Shown here piece after piece: positions 1-7,676 of a stretch of 64,000 bases of DNA; the first letter of the stretch is position 1, and every line of letters begins with the position of its first letter. Made by a program: the position numbers and the translations under genes. The notes beneath the pieces were generated by a model. That model saw only the letters and a program-made list of their open reading frames with translations. It had not been told where the DNA came from and made no database searches. This stretch comes from Mycolicibacterium pulveris (GTDB lineage: Bacteria; Actinomycetota; Actinomycetes; Mycobacteriales; Mycobacteriaceae): assembly GCF_010725725.1 (NCBI RefSeq), contig NZ_AP022599.1, forward strand, positions 4,898,001-4,962,000, written 5' to 3'.

Positions 1-599
1 GCCCCGGTCTCGTAGCGGATCTGCACGCCGAGTTCGGTGGCGCGCTTGAGCAGCAGGTCGGTGACCATCGCCGCGCCGCCGAGTTCCCCGGGTACCGGCA
101 CCGAGTGGCCGCGCGGGGCGGGACGGACCTTCTCGTAGAACGGCCAGACCTTCTCGTTGCCGGTGTACGACAACCCCTCGGTGCCCGGCGGAACCACCAC
201 CTTGCCCGGATAGAAGCTGCGCTCGAACTGAAAGCCAAGGGACTCCAGCCAATTGAAGTGCTCGACGCTGCCCTCGCAGTACGCGCGGATCTTCTCGTGG
301 TCGGGATCCGGGGACACCTCGACGAGGTACTTGTACATCTCCTCGGGGGTGTCGTCGTGACCGGTGGCCTTCTGCACCGCGGTGCCGCCGCCGAGATAGA
401 AGTGCCCGCCGGCCATCGCCGTGGTGCCGCCGACCGCGGCGGCCTTCTCCAGCACCAGCACCGACGCCCCCTCGGCCGCCGCGCTGACCGCCGCGCAGCC
501 GCCGGCGATGCCGAACCCGACCACGAGGACGTCGACCTCGTCGGACCACTCGGTCACGTCCGCCGCGTCGACGGTGTCGGGAATGTCCAGTCCGCTCAC
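1..599 (-). CDS. FAD-dependent oxidoreductase, 3-ketosteroid dehydrogenase (KstD)-like, partial
   Basis: Only the N-terminal 199 residues are visible; the gene runs off the left edge. A dinucleotide-binding motif VVGFGIAGG lies at about residues 27-34, followed by VLVLEKA, the end of the second beta strand that binds the FAD ribose, and a glycine-rich TAMAGGHFYLGGG segment typical of the fumarate reductase/KstD flavoprotein superfamily. Such enzymes dehydrogenate steroid rings or related substrates. The GTG start at 599 overlaps the stop of the VOC gene by 4 bases (GTGA), so the two are translationally coupled. The pair sits behind a perfect KstR-type operator, which supports a steroid or lipid role by inference. 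The catalytic C-terminal part is not visible, so the exact substrate class is open. Confidence 0.8.
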   Translation of the reverse strand, partial: MSGLDIPDTVDAADVTEWSDEVDVLVVGFGIAGGCAAVSAAAEGASVLVLEKAAAVGGTTAMAGGHFYLGGGTAVQKATGHDDTPEEMYKYLVEVSPDPDHEKIRAYCEGSVEHFNWLESLGFQFERSFYPGKVVVPPGTEGLSYTGNEKVWPFYEKVRPAPRGHSVPVPGELGGAAMVTDLLLKRATELGVQIRYETG

Positions 600-1090
600 T
601 GCTGCTCCTGTTTCACGTAGTCGAAGAATGCCCTGATCTCGTCGGGCAGGTAGGCGATCTCGAGGTACGGCACGCCGGCGTCGGCGGCCGACACGTAGGC
701 GAACCGCATGCCGCCGGGCATTACGCCCTGTTGTACGACCGGGGTCGCGTTGCGCTCGGCGGCCTGCAGCGCCGCGTCGAAATCCTCGGGGCTCGGCGCC
801 GCCACGCAGATGTGATGCAACCCCGGCCCGGCCCGGTCGAGGAACTCCGTGTAGATGCTGGCGCCCGACACCGGTGCGATGAGTTCGAGCTGGGTGTCAC
901 CGGCGTAGCTGAGCGAGATCGCGGCGACAAAATCCGCAGGTGCGCCGCGCAAGGTGCAGGTGTCGGGCCCGAAGTGCACCTCGGGCATGCGGATCCATTT
1001 CTTGGCGCCGAGCAGCGTGGTCAGGGCCGCCTCGGTGGCGTCGAGGTCCCGCGTCACCCAAGCAATCTGGACAGGTGTCTGGGCAAGCAT
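596..1090 (-). CDS. VOC (glyoxalase/dioxygenase fold) family protein
   Basis: A 164-residue protein with two beta-alpha-beta-beta-beta modules. The first begins IAWVTRDLDATEAALTTLLG; the second centres on GPGLHHICVAAP. The layout resembles methylmalonyl-CoA epimerase-like VOC proteins, in which the His of the LHHI segment and Glu residues near the strand ends (QLELIAP, YLEIAYLP) hold a divalent metal. It is the first gene of a two-gene operon with the flavoprotein at its 3' side, and its ATG at 1090 lies 34 bases downstream of the KstR-type box. The substrate is unknown; a role in isomerising or cleaving a steroid-derived intermediate is inference from context. Confidence 0.82.
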   Translation of the reverse strand: MLAQTPVQIAWVTRDLDATEAALTTLLGAKKWIRMPEVHFGPDTCTLRGAPADFVAAISLSYAGDTQLELIAPVSGASIYTEFLDRAGPGLHHICVAAPSPEDFDAALQAAERNATPVVQQGVMPGGMRFAYVSAADAGVPYLEIAYLPDEIRAFFDYVKQEQQ

Positions 1091-1124
1091 CGCGTCGAGG
1101 ATATCCTCGCGCTGCCCCGATGGC

Positions 1125-1138
1125 TAGAACGTGTTCTA
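1125..1138 (-). promoter_or_regulatory. Probable KstR operator
   Basis: TAGAACGTGTTCTA matches TNNAACNNGTTNNA, the published consensus of the mycobacterial TetR-type repressor KstR, at every defined position. The symmetry extends to CTAGAAC-GT-GTTCTAG (1124-1139). It lies just upstream of the VOC/flavoprotein operon, where a repressor would block transcription. The gene on its other side ends towards it, so only the VOC operon is a plausible target. Confidence 0.75.
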
Positions 1139-1140
1139 GT

Positions 1141-1779
1141 TCAGCCTTCGCCAAGGTAGATCGCCAGGCAGCGGTCGGCCATCTCCCGGGCGGCCGCCGG
1201 GTCTTCGCCGCCGGCCACGTGCGCGGCGCACCACCGCTCGCTGGACAGCGCCAGGAAGCGGCGACCGTCGTCGGTGCCCAGCCACTGCTGTCCGGCGGCG
1301 GGATCGACGGACTCTCCGGTGCGCAGATGGATCGCCAGGCCGAGCACCATGGAATCCCAACCCATTCCGACGGCGCCGGGCCCGTACATGCGGGCGAGGT
1401 CGTCGTCGACGTGGGCGACGTGCTCGATCACCAACCGCGCCCGGTCCGGCCCTTCGCCGCTGACGCTGACGTCGATCCAGCTGGTGCCTCCGCCGTACTC
1501 CCAGGTGGCGGTGAAGTTCCTCGGCGGGTCGCACGTCAGAACCGTGCCGCCGGCGTGGCCCTCCAGTTGGTAGGAGCCGCCGAGCCGCAGGTCGCCGGAG
1601 ATCGGCATCAGCCACCGCGGAATGCGTTCGATGCTGGTCACCGCGTCCCAGAGGTCTTCGGCGTCGGTGTCGTAGGACTGGCTGATGGTGGCGACGTGCG
1701 CCTGCCCGTTCTCGAGGGTTCGGGTTCCGTATTGCCGCTGTACCGCGTTGATCTGGTAGTCGACGTCTACATCGATCAT
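1141..1779 (-). CDS. SRPBCC (START/Bet v1-like, Aha1-type) domain protein
   Basis: A 212-residue protein. The N-terminal part fits the SRPBCC ligand-binding fold: ATISQSYDTDAEDLWDAVTS, then PRWLMPISGDLRLGGSYQLE, then a beta-rich stretch. Unusually for the family it carries about 60 extra C-terminal residues. The start at 1779 is preferred because it follows a GAGAAG-type ribosome site and lies 11 bases after the ArsR stop. ArsR-SRPBCC pairs are a recurrent bacterial arrangement; the SRPBCC protein probably binds a small hydrophobic ligand or an activator, but no ligand can be named. Confidence 0.8.
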   Translation of the reverse strand: MIDVDVDYQINAVQRQYGTRTLENGQAHVATISQSYDTDAEDLWDAVTSIERIPRWLMPISGDLRLGGSYQLEGHAGGTVLTCDPPRNFTATWEYGGGTSWIDVSVSGEGPDRARLVIEHVAHVDDDLARMYGPGAVGMGWDSMVLGLAIHLRTGESVDPAAGQQWLGTDDGRRFLALSSERWCAAHVAGGEDPAAAREMADRCLAIYLGEG

Positions 1780-1790
1780 GTCGTCTTCTC

Positions 1791-2114
1791 TCACCGTTGT
1801 CGTTTGCCGCGTGCGATCTCGGTCGCCAACGCGTCCAGACGCGGTGCCCAGAACCGGCGGAACCCGTCCAGCCACTCGTCGACCTCACGCAACCCTGCCG
1901 CGTCAACGGCATACAGCCGCCGTTGACCGTCCGCCCGTACGGACGTGAACCCGTTGTCGCGCAGGACTTTCAGATGCTGCGATACCGCGGGCTGGGTGAT
2001 CGCGAACTCGTCCTGGATCGCCGATCCGATGGCGCCGGCCGACATCTCGCCGTCGACGAGCAACTCGAGGATGCGACGGCGCACCGGGTCCCCCAGGACG
2101 TCGAACGCGTGCAC
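1791..2114 (-). CDS. ArsR-family winged-helix transcriptional regulator
   Basis: About 107 residues from the preferred GTG at 2114; a TTG at 2135 is in frame but would start inside the operator. The start HAFDVLGDPVRRRILELL and the recognition helix region ITQPAVSQHLKVLRDNGF are classic ArsR. The wing is RRLYAVD. No CXCXXC-type metal site is seen, so it may sense something other than metal through or with its SRPBCC partner. A 28-base imperfect palindrome overlaps the promoter and start region, so autorepression is likely. Confidence 0.85.
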   Translation of the reverse strand: MHAFDVLGDPVRRRILELLVDGEMSAGAIGSAIQDEFAITQPAVSQHLKVLRDNGFTSVRADGQRRLYAVDAAGLREVDEWLDGFRRFWAPRLDALATEIARGKRQR

Positions 2115-2126
2115 CCACTCAAGATA

Positions 2127-2154
2127 AAGCCCCAACTTATATAAGTCAAGGCTT
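2127..2154 (-). promoter_or_regulatory. Candidate ArsR operator, 28-base imperfect palindrome
   Basis: The arms AAGCCCCAACTTAT and ATAAGTCAAGGCTT pair at 11 of 14 positions, with a perfect 12-base core ACTTATATAAGT (2135-2146). On the coding strand TTGACT sits inside the left arm and could serve as a -35 element, so bound ArsR would occlude the promoter. The gene on the other side (protease) ends towards this site. Confidence 0.7.
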
Positions 2155-2169
2155 ATTCATGGCCCCGGG

Positions 2170-2889
2170 TTACGGCACCGCCACGGGCATCGACGCCGCG
2201 GCGTCGACGTTGGCGGACGCGGCCGAGATAACATCTTCGCGGGCCTGCTGGCTGGTCACATTCCACGACACCGCCGCGGGGTACTGCCCCCAGGTGCTGT
2301 TGAACATGCCGATGATCGCGGCCCGGCCGTCGGGTGTGATCACGTAGACGGGTCCGCCGGAGTCGCCTTTCTGGCTGACGACACCGTTGGACATGGTGAA
2401 CCAGCCGTTGTTGACCGATTCGACAGTGCCGCAGCTTTCCCCGGTGACCACACCGAAGTGGCAGACGGGCAGCCCCGGGGTGGGCACGATCGCGGGATCC
2501 GAGACCAGCACCCGGCCGCCCGGCAGCACGTTGTTGACCACCGCGTCGGGGGCCAGCCCGATGATCTGCCAGTCGGTGATCGGATGGTTGCTGTCCACGG
2601 TGGCGCCGTTGGGCGTGTTGTCGCGGAACTGCACCTGGGTGCCGACGAACGCGCCGTTGCGGTCGCTGACGTGCCCGCTACCGCGGCAGTGTCCCGCGGT
2701 GAACGCGACGCGCGCCGCGAGATCGATGAATCCCAGCGTGCACACGGTGTTGTCCTGGCGGATCTCCATCCCCGGGTACACCTGCACCCCGGGCTGGGCA
2801 TTCATGGGTGCTGCTGGAACTGCGAGCGCGACGATCGGGGCGGCCAACGCTGCCATCGCGCGAAACCTTCGTCGGAGCACTTTCCGCAC
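2170..2889 (-). CDS. Secreted trypsin-like (S1 family) serine protease
   Basis: A 239-residue preprotein starting at GTG 2889, which has a good GAGAGG ribosome site; an upstream in-frame start would lack one. A basic N-terminus (RKVLRRRFR) and a hydrophobic stretch ending VPAAPMNAQP form a signal peptide. The catalytic triad is visible: FTAGHC (His about 67), TDW (Asp about 106) and KGDSGGPV (Ser about 177), with paired cysteines. It resembles short mycobacterial secreted S1 proteases of unknown substrate. It is monocistronic, with its 3' end 16 bases from the ArsR operator. Confidence 0.85.
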   Translation of the reverse strand: MRKVLRRRFRAMAALAAPIVALAVPAAPMNAQPGVQVYPGMEIRQDNTVCTLGFIDLAARVAFTAGHCRGSGHVSDRNGAFVGTQVQFRDNTPNGATVDSNHPITDWQIIGLAPDAVVNNVLPGGRVLVSDPAIVPTPGLPVCHFGVVTGESCGTVESVNNGWFTMSNGVVSQKGDSGGPVYVITPDGRAAIIGMFNSTWGQYPAAVSWNVTSQQAREDVISAASANVDAAASMPVAVP

Positions 2890-3071
2890 CGATCCTCTCG
2901 AGTAACAGGGTGACAACGGTACCGCCGTGACGCGGTTTCCTGTACCCGAGCGAGAGAACTCGTAATCCGCCCGACCAGCGACAACCGTTCACGGTGGCAC
3001 CTACCCTTGGCAATCGCTCAAGATCACGAAGATGTTACGGACCCCGTTCGGGCGGGCCGAAGAGTCTCCGA

Positions 3072-4010
3072 TCAGGCGGGTAGTTCCTGCCCCCGGCGGG
3101 CGTCGTCGGGCACCCGGCGTTCGGCGGGTTCCCAGCCGGGCGGGCCGAACGCGTAACCGAGCTTGTCGCGCCACCGGCGGGCCCGACGCACGTCGCGCAG
3201 GATCGCCATGTACTCGTAGGTCTGCAGCGTCCAGATGTTGTAGGTGTCGACCTGCTTGGTCAGGCCGTAGTGCGGGCGCACCGTCTCCGGCTGGAAGGTT
3301 CCGAAGAGCCGGTCCCACAGGATGAAGATGCCGCCGTAGTTCTTGTCCAGGTACTGCTGGTCCATCCCGTGGTGCACCCGGTGGTGCGACGGGGTATTGA
3401 AGATGAACTCGATTGGCGCCCACAGCTTTTCAATGCGTTCGGTATGAATCCAGAACTGGTAGATCAGGTTGATCGAGAAGCTGGCGAACACCATCCACGG
3501 CGGCACGCCCAGCAGCGGCAGCACCGCGCGCAGGAACACGTCGCCGCTGATGTTCCACTTCTGGCGGAGCGCGGTGGCGAAGTTGAAGTACTGGCTGGAG
3601 TGGTGGGCCTGATGCGTCGCCCAGATCAGCCGGACCCGGTGGGCGATGCGGTGATACACGTAGTACATCAGGTCGACGCCCACGATCGCGATGACCCAGG
3701 TGTACCAGGCGTTGGCGGGCAGCTGCCACGGCGCCACATAGGCGTACAGGGCCGCGTAGCCCAGCAACGCGATGAAGTTCAGCACCCCGCTGGTCAGGAC
3801 CGACACCGCGCCCATGGAGACGCTGGTCCAGGCGTCGGGCTTGGAATACGCACCGGCCGGCGGTCGCTCGACCCGGTCCTCCTCGTGCGCCAGCTTGCGC
3901 GCCGCGGCCCATTCGATGGCCAGCAGCAACAGGAAGAACGGGACCGCGTACATCACGGGGTCGTGCATCAGCGGCGGCAGCACGTCCGCGAAAGTCCGAC
4001 TCCAGTCCAC
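3072..4010 (-). CDS. Fatty acid hydroxylase / sterol desaturase-like membrane diiron enzyme
   Basis: A 312-residue membrane protein of the FA_hydroxylase superfamily. The eight-histidine pattern that holds the diiron site is present: HRIAH (120-124), HQAHH (133-137), an isolated His near 189 in WIHTER, and HHRVHH (209-214). Hydrophobic segments lie at about 20-35, 65-90 and 100-118. The GTG at 4010 is chosen because GGAGGTG stands about ten bases upstream. The nearest upstream gene on the same strand is the carboxylesterase, 32 bases away, so the two may be co-transcribed. The hydroxylated lipid is unknown. Confidence 0.88.
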   Translation of the reverse strand: MDWSRTFADVLPPLMHDPVMYAVPFFLLLLAIEWAAARKLAHEEDRVERPPAGAYSKPDAWTSVSMGAVSVLTSGVLNFIALLGYAALYAYVAPWQLPANAWYTWVIAIVGVDLMYYVYHRIAHRVRLIWATHQAHHSSQYFNFATALRQKWNISGDVFLRAVLPLLGVPPWMVFASFSINLIYQFWIHTERIEKLWAPIEFIFNTPSHHRVHHGMDQQYLDKNYGGIFILWDRLFGTFQPETVRPHYGLTKQVDTYNIWTLQTYEYMAILRDVRRARRWRDKLGYAFGPPGWEPAERRVPDDARRGQELPA

Positions 4011-4042
4011 GGCAGCAGCACCTCCGCCGCAGAGTCTACGTG

Positions 4043-5599
4043 CTACCGGAAGCTGAGCACCTGATCGCCCCAGGCCGAGCGCACGTCGGCGTCCAGGTCG
4101 TCGACCACCCGGTCCTCGGTGTCGATGACGATGCAGGCCCGGTCGTCCCTGCGGTATCGGCGCCACTGCGGGCCACCCTGCCGGTCCGACGGGGTGCCGT
4201 CGACGGCGAAGCTCAACCAGCGGCTGCGGATGCGCGCCGAGACCGCCTTGCCCGTCTTCAACCCGCCCAGCTTGAACGTGGGATCTTTCGGGCCCGCCAC
4301 GAGGTTGCCCCACACGTAGGGCAGCTCGGTGGCGTGGGCGGCGCCGAGCCGCAGCAGCCGCAGCATCGGGGTGGCGAAGTCGAACCGGTACAGGTAGACC
4401 GGCGCGACTTCGCTGTGGCCTTCGGCGAACCAGATCGAGGGCATGCGGAAGCCGATGTCGCGGGCCACGCCCAGTCCGATGATCCTGGGGCGGCCGCGGT
4501 AGGCCGCCCGGATCTGCGCCTCGCTGGGCAGCTGCAGCCCGGGCTGTTCGGCGGCGATGGTGGCGAACATCTGTCGGATCGCCTGCGGGGTGATCGGCAT
4601 CAGCGGCGACTTCATCCAGCGGAACAGCGCGGCCTCGTGCTTGTTGGTGCCGATGATCAGCGGGACCGGATGGGTGCGGCCCTGGCGGGCCAGCTCGACC
4701 GGATGCGCGGGCACGAGGTCGCCGTCGATGATCGGCGCGAACGCCAGGGTGCCCGGCGTCGTCGCCGGGACCGCGTCGAACACGCGTTGGGCCGCGGCGT
4801 TGACGACGGAGATCGGGGCCGACGGCAGGTGATGGGTTTCGTCGGTTCGCATGTCGAGAGTGTCGAGGAACCGATGGGCGACCCGTCGGCTGCGCTCACG
4901 GTCATAGATCGAGGTCGCCGGCGAGCTCTGCGCGATCGCCGCGCTGAACAGTCCGGCGGCGGCCGGGCTGGCCAGCAGGGTGGTCACGACTCCCGCGCCC
5001 GCGGATTCGCCGAACACCGTGACGCGTTCGGGGTCTCCCCCGAACGCCGCGATGTTGTCGCGGACCCAGCGCAGCGCGAAGAGCACGTCGCGCAGGCCGA
5101 GGTTGGTGGCGAACCGATCGCCGAATGCGGACAGATCCAGGAAGCCCAGCGCGCCGAGCCGGTAGTTGATCGTGACGATGACGGCGTCGCCCGCGCTGGC
5201 CAGCGTGCGCCCGTGATACAGCGGCTGTGCCGACGAGCCGATGATGTAGGCGCCCCCGTGGATCCAGACCATGACGGGTTTGGCGGCGCCGGGTTCGGTG
5301 TCCGAGGAGGCCCACACGTTGAGGGTCAGGCAGTCGTCGCCCTGCGGCGCGCCCAGGTCGATCGGGATCTTCGGGTCGGTCGGCTGCGGGCAGACCGGGC
5401 CCACCCTGGTGGCGTCGAGCGGCGCGGTCCACGACCGCGGCGGTTCGGGTGCCCGCCAGCGCAGCTCGCCGACGGGCGCGGCCGCATACGGGATGCCCTT
5501 CCAGGACTTCACGGTTCCGTCGTCGATACCACGCACGGGCCCGTTGGCGGTGTCGACGACGAGCGCGTGTCCGGTTGCGTGCTCCGCGTCGGCCGTCAT
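4043..5599 (-). CDS. Carboxylesterase type B (alpha/beta hydrolase)
   Basis: A 518-residue protein with full type B features: oxyanion segment WIHGGAYIIG at about 112-121, nucleophile elbow GESAGAG with Ser near 199, and an early GIPYAAAPVG motif. It has no obvious signal peptide from the ATG at 5599, so it is probably cytosolic or membrane-associated. It would hydrolyse carboxylic esters. The gene is followed 32 bases later by the sterol desaturase-like gene, which suggests joint processing of a lipid ester; this is inference. Confidence 0.88.
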   Translation of the reverse strand: MTADAEHATGHALVVDTANGPVRGIDDGTVKSWKGIPYAAAPVGELRWRAPEPPRSWTAPLDATRVGPVCPQPTDPKIPIDLGAPQGDDCLTLNVWASSDTEPGAAKPVMVWIHGGAYIIGSSAQPLYHGRTLASAGDAVIVTINYRLGALGFLDLSAFGDRFATNLGLRDVLFALRWVRDNIAAFGGDPERVTVFGESAGAGVVTTLLASPAAAGLFSAAIAQSSPATSIYDRERSRRVAHRFLDTLDMRTDETHHLPSAPISVVNAAAQRVFDAVPATTPGTLAFAPIIDGDLVPAHPVELARQGRTHPVPLIIGTNKHEAALFRWMKSPLMPITPQAIRQMFATIAAEQPGLQLPSEAQIRAAYRGRPRIIGLGVARDIGFRMPSIWFAEGHSEVAPVYLYRFDFATPMLRLLRLGAAHATELPYVWGNLVAGPKDPTFKLGGLKTGKAVSARIRSRWLSFAVDGTPSDRQGGPQWRRYRRDDRACIVIDTEDRVVDDLDADVRSAWGDQVLSFR

Positions 5600-5631
5600 G
5601 CGAAACAGGCTACCTGCGGTACGTGGGTGCC

Positions 5632-5692
5632 GAGATCGACGTTTTGGCGGATTCCACTCGACTTCTCCCGCCCAAAGGTCCATTTGGGCGGG
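5632..5692. repeat. Dispersed palindromic intergenic element, copy 1
   Basis: The element runs from AGATCGACG to a perfect 10-base inverted repeat, CCCGCCCAAA (5667-5676) and TTTGGGCGGG (5683-5692). It aligns without gaps over about 60 bases to the element at 42631-42691, and its hairpin core to 33363-33386. It sits between the divergent carboxylesterase and SMR genes, so it is not placed as a simple terminator. Confidence 0.7.
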
Positions 5693-5724
5693 GCTCGCGT
5701 GGGTTTGGAGGTAGGTCGGCTAAT

Positions 5725-6075
5725 TTGTTTCGCGTGCGGAACTGGGTGCTGCTCGGCTCGGCGGTCATCGCGGAGATCGCCGCCACATTGTCATTACGTG
5801 CCTCCCACGACAACTCGGCGTGGTTGGCGGTCGTGATCGTCGGATACGTCACGGCGTTCAGCCTGTTGACCCTGGTGCTGCGCGCCGGCATGCCGGTCGG
5901 GGTGGCCTACGGCATCTGGGGTGCACTGGGCACCGCGGGCACCGCGGCGCTGGCGGCGGTCATCTTCGGCGACCCGTTCACCTGGCCGATCGTCGCGGGT
6001 ATCGGGTTGATCATCGCCGGGGTGCTGCTGGTCGAGTTCGGATCGGAGCGCGCGGCGGCGGTGGACGCGCCGTGA
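5725..6075 (+). CDS. Small multidrug resistance (SMR) family transporter, subunit 1
   Basis: A 116-residue, four-helix SMR protein. The proton- and drug-binding glutamate of helix 1 is present (IAEIAAT), as are the helix 3 motif GVAYGIWGALG and a Gly-rich helix 4. The TTG at 5725 is preferred because GGAGGTAGG (5707-5715) is well spaced; a GTG at 5734 is an alternative. The next gene starts one base inside this stop (TGATG), indicating a coupled pair. Paired SMR genes usually make obligate heterodimers such as EbrAB; the substrates are unknown. Confidence 0.88.
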   Translation: MFRVRNWVLLGSAVIAEIAATLSLRASHDNSAWLAVVIVGYVTAFSLLTLVLRAGMPVGVAYGIWGALGTAGTAALAAVIFGDPFTWPIVAGIGLIIAGVLLVEFGSERAAAVDAP

Positions 6076-6398
6076 TGTGGGCGGCGCTGGGGGGCGCGAT
6101 CGTGTTCGAGGTGTTCGCGACGATGTCGTTGCGGGCATCCGAGGGATTCCGCAAGCGGGCCTGGATCGCGCCGGTGATCCTCGGCTATCTGGCGTCGTTC
6201 TATCTGCTGTGGCTGACGCTGGCCATGGGCATGCCGGTGGGGGTGGCCTACGGGATCTGGACCGCATGCGGTGTGGCGCTGGTGGCGCTGATCGCCCGCG
6301 GGGTGTTCCGCGAACCGCTGACCTTGATGATGGTGCTGGGCATCGCGTTGATCGTCGCCGGCGTGCTCACGATCGAGATGGCCGGCGCCGCGCACTGA
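6075..6398 (+). CDS. Small multidrug resistance (SMR) family transporter, subunit 2
   Basis: A 107-residue partner of the preceding SMR gene. The helix 1 glutamate (VFEVFAT), helix 3 motif GVAYGIWTACG and helix 4 glycines are conserved. The two subunits share sequence but differ in charged loops (ASHDNSAW versus ASEGFRKRAW), the usual sign of opposite membrane orientation in heterodimeric antiparallel SMR pumps. The start ATG overlaps the previous TGA by one base. Its 3' end overlaps the convergent MFS gene by 32 bases. Confidence 0.88.
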   Translation: MWAALGGAIVFEVFATMSLRASEGFRKRAWIAPVILGYLASFYLLWLTLAMGMPVGVAYGIWTACGVALVALIARGVFREPLTLMMVLGIALIVAGVLTIEMAGAAH

Positions 6399-7566
6399 GC
6401 GCACCGGCAAGCAGCATCACCACCAGCCCCGCGACCGGGACGCTGAGCAACCCGACCCGCAGGCTGGTGGCGTCGGCGATCAGCCCGACCAGCAGCGGCG
6501 CACCGAAGAAGCCGAGCCGCATCAGCCAGGTCACCGCCGTCAGCCCGGTGCCCGGACGCAGGCCGGGCAGCTGGTCGGCGCCGTGCATGGCCGACGGGAT
6601 CAGGGTGGCGACCCCGAAACCGGCCGCCGCGAACCCGGCGATGGTGCCGGGAACCGACGGCACCGCCAGCGCGGCGCCCATCCCCGCCGCGGCGATCAAC
6701 GCGCCCGCGCGCGCCACCGCGCGTTCGCCGAACCTGTCGACAAACCGGTCCCCGATCAGTCGCCCGACGAACATGGCGCCCACCAGCGCGACGTAACCGA
6801 ACGCCGCCAATGCGCCGGGCGCACCCAGGCTGTCGCGCAGATACAGGGTGGCCCAGGAACTTCCGGCGTCTTCGATGGTGGCCCCCGCCACCGCGATGAC
6901 CACCAGCGCGAGCAGCGTGGCATACACCGCGACGCCCCCACCTGTCCCGCCGGTGCGCGCCGCCGCCGGATGGTCGTCGTGGTCGGGGCCCGGCAACAGG
7001 TACGGGTAGGCGGCGATGACCACTGCGCTGAGCACCACCGCCGCGCCACCCAGGTGCACCGCCCGGGAGATGTTCAGCGCGATCGCGGCCGCGCCGGTCA
7101 GACCGCCGAGAATCGCGCCGACCGCCCAGACCGCGTGAAACGAGTTGATGATCGAGCGGCCGTAAACGCGTTGCACCCGCAGCCCATGCGCGTTCTGCGC
7201 GACGTCGGTGACCGCGTCGCACGCGCCGGCGACGAACAGCGCCCCCGCAAGCAGCGCGGCGGACGGGGCCAGCCCCGCCAGCACGACGAACACGGCGATC
7301 CCGACGGTGCCCGCGACCGCCACCCGCGACGAGCGGAACCGGCGGATCAGCGCCGCGGCGGTCAGCCCGGCCACCAGCGCGCCTGCGGAGAAGGCGGCCA
7401 CCGCCGCGCCGTAGACCGCGTTGGACAGCGCCAGATCGGTCTTGATCTCCGGATAACGCGGCAGCAGGTTGGCGAAGACGGCGCCGTTGGTCAAGAACAG
7501 CACCGCGACGGCGGCGCGGGCCCGCCTGGTCTGCGCCGAGGCCGCGCGGGGCGGGTCGGGCGCCAT
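6367..7566 (-). CDS. MFS transporter
   Basis: A 399-residue protein with about 12 hydrophobic segments, beginning with FLTNGAVFANLLPRYPEIK, a start typical of the MFS group that includes YbjJ/fucose-permease-like proteins. A basic RRFRSSR loop between helices 2 and 3 fits the MFS signature position. The start is the ATG at 7566; upstream in-frame codons overlap the divergent malQ promoter. The 3' end overlaps the second SMR gene on the other strand by 32 bases. The substrate cannot be inferred. Confidence 0.8.
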   Translation of the reverse strand: MAPDPPRAASAQTRRARAAVAVLFLTNGAVFANLLPRYPEIKTDLALSNAVYGAAVAAFSAGALVAGLTAAALIRRFRSSRVAVAGTVGIAVFVVLAGLAPSAALLAGALFVAGACDAVTDVAQNAHGLRVQRVYGRSIINSFHAVWAVGAILGGLTGAAAIALNISRAVHLGGAAVVLSAVVIAAYPYLLPGPDHDDHPAAARTGGTGGGVAVYATLLALVVIAVAGATIEDAGSSWATLYLRDSLGAPGALAAFGYVALVGAMFVGRLIGDRFVDRFGERAVARAGALIAAAGMGAALAVPSVPGTIAGFAAAGFGVATLIPSAMHGADQLPGLRPGTGLTAVTWLMRLGFFGAPLLVGLIADATSLRVGLLSVPVAGLVVMLLAGALSARRRPSRS

Positions 7567-7676
7567 GCCTGGCACCCTACCGATCTGGCCCGCGCGCGAC
7601 TCGTCCGAGCGATCGGGCGAATGCGGCCGGGCGCACCCGGGTACACCCCGCTGGTGCAACAGGCAAGATTGACCGC

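Noticed and set aside
4040..5836. A nearly 600-codon open frame on the plus strand opposite the carboxylesterase
   Set aside because: It is Arg/Gly/Asp-rich without family-like blocks, whereas the minus strand encodes a complete carboxylesterase with catalytic motifs. Long antisense frames are expected in GC-rich DNA.
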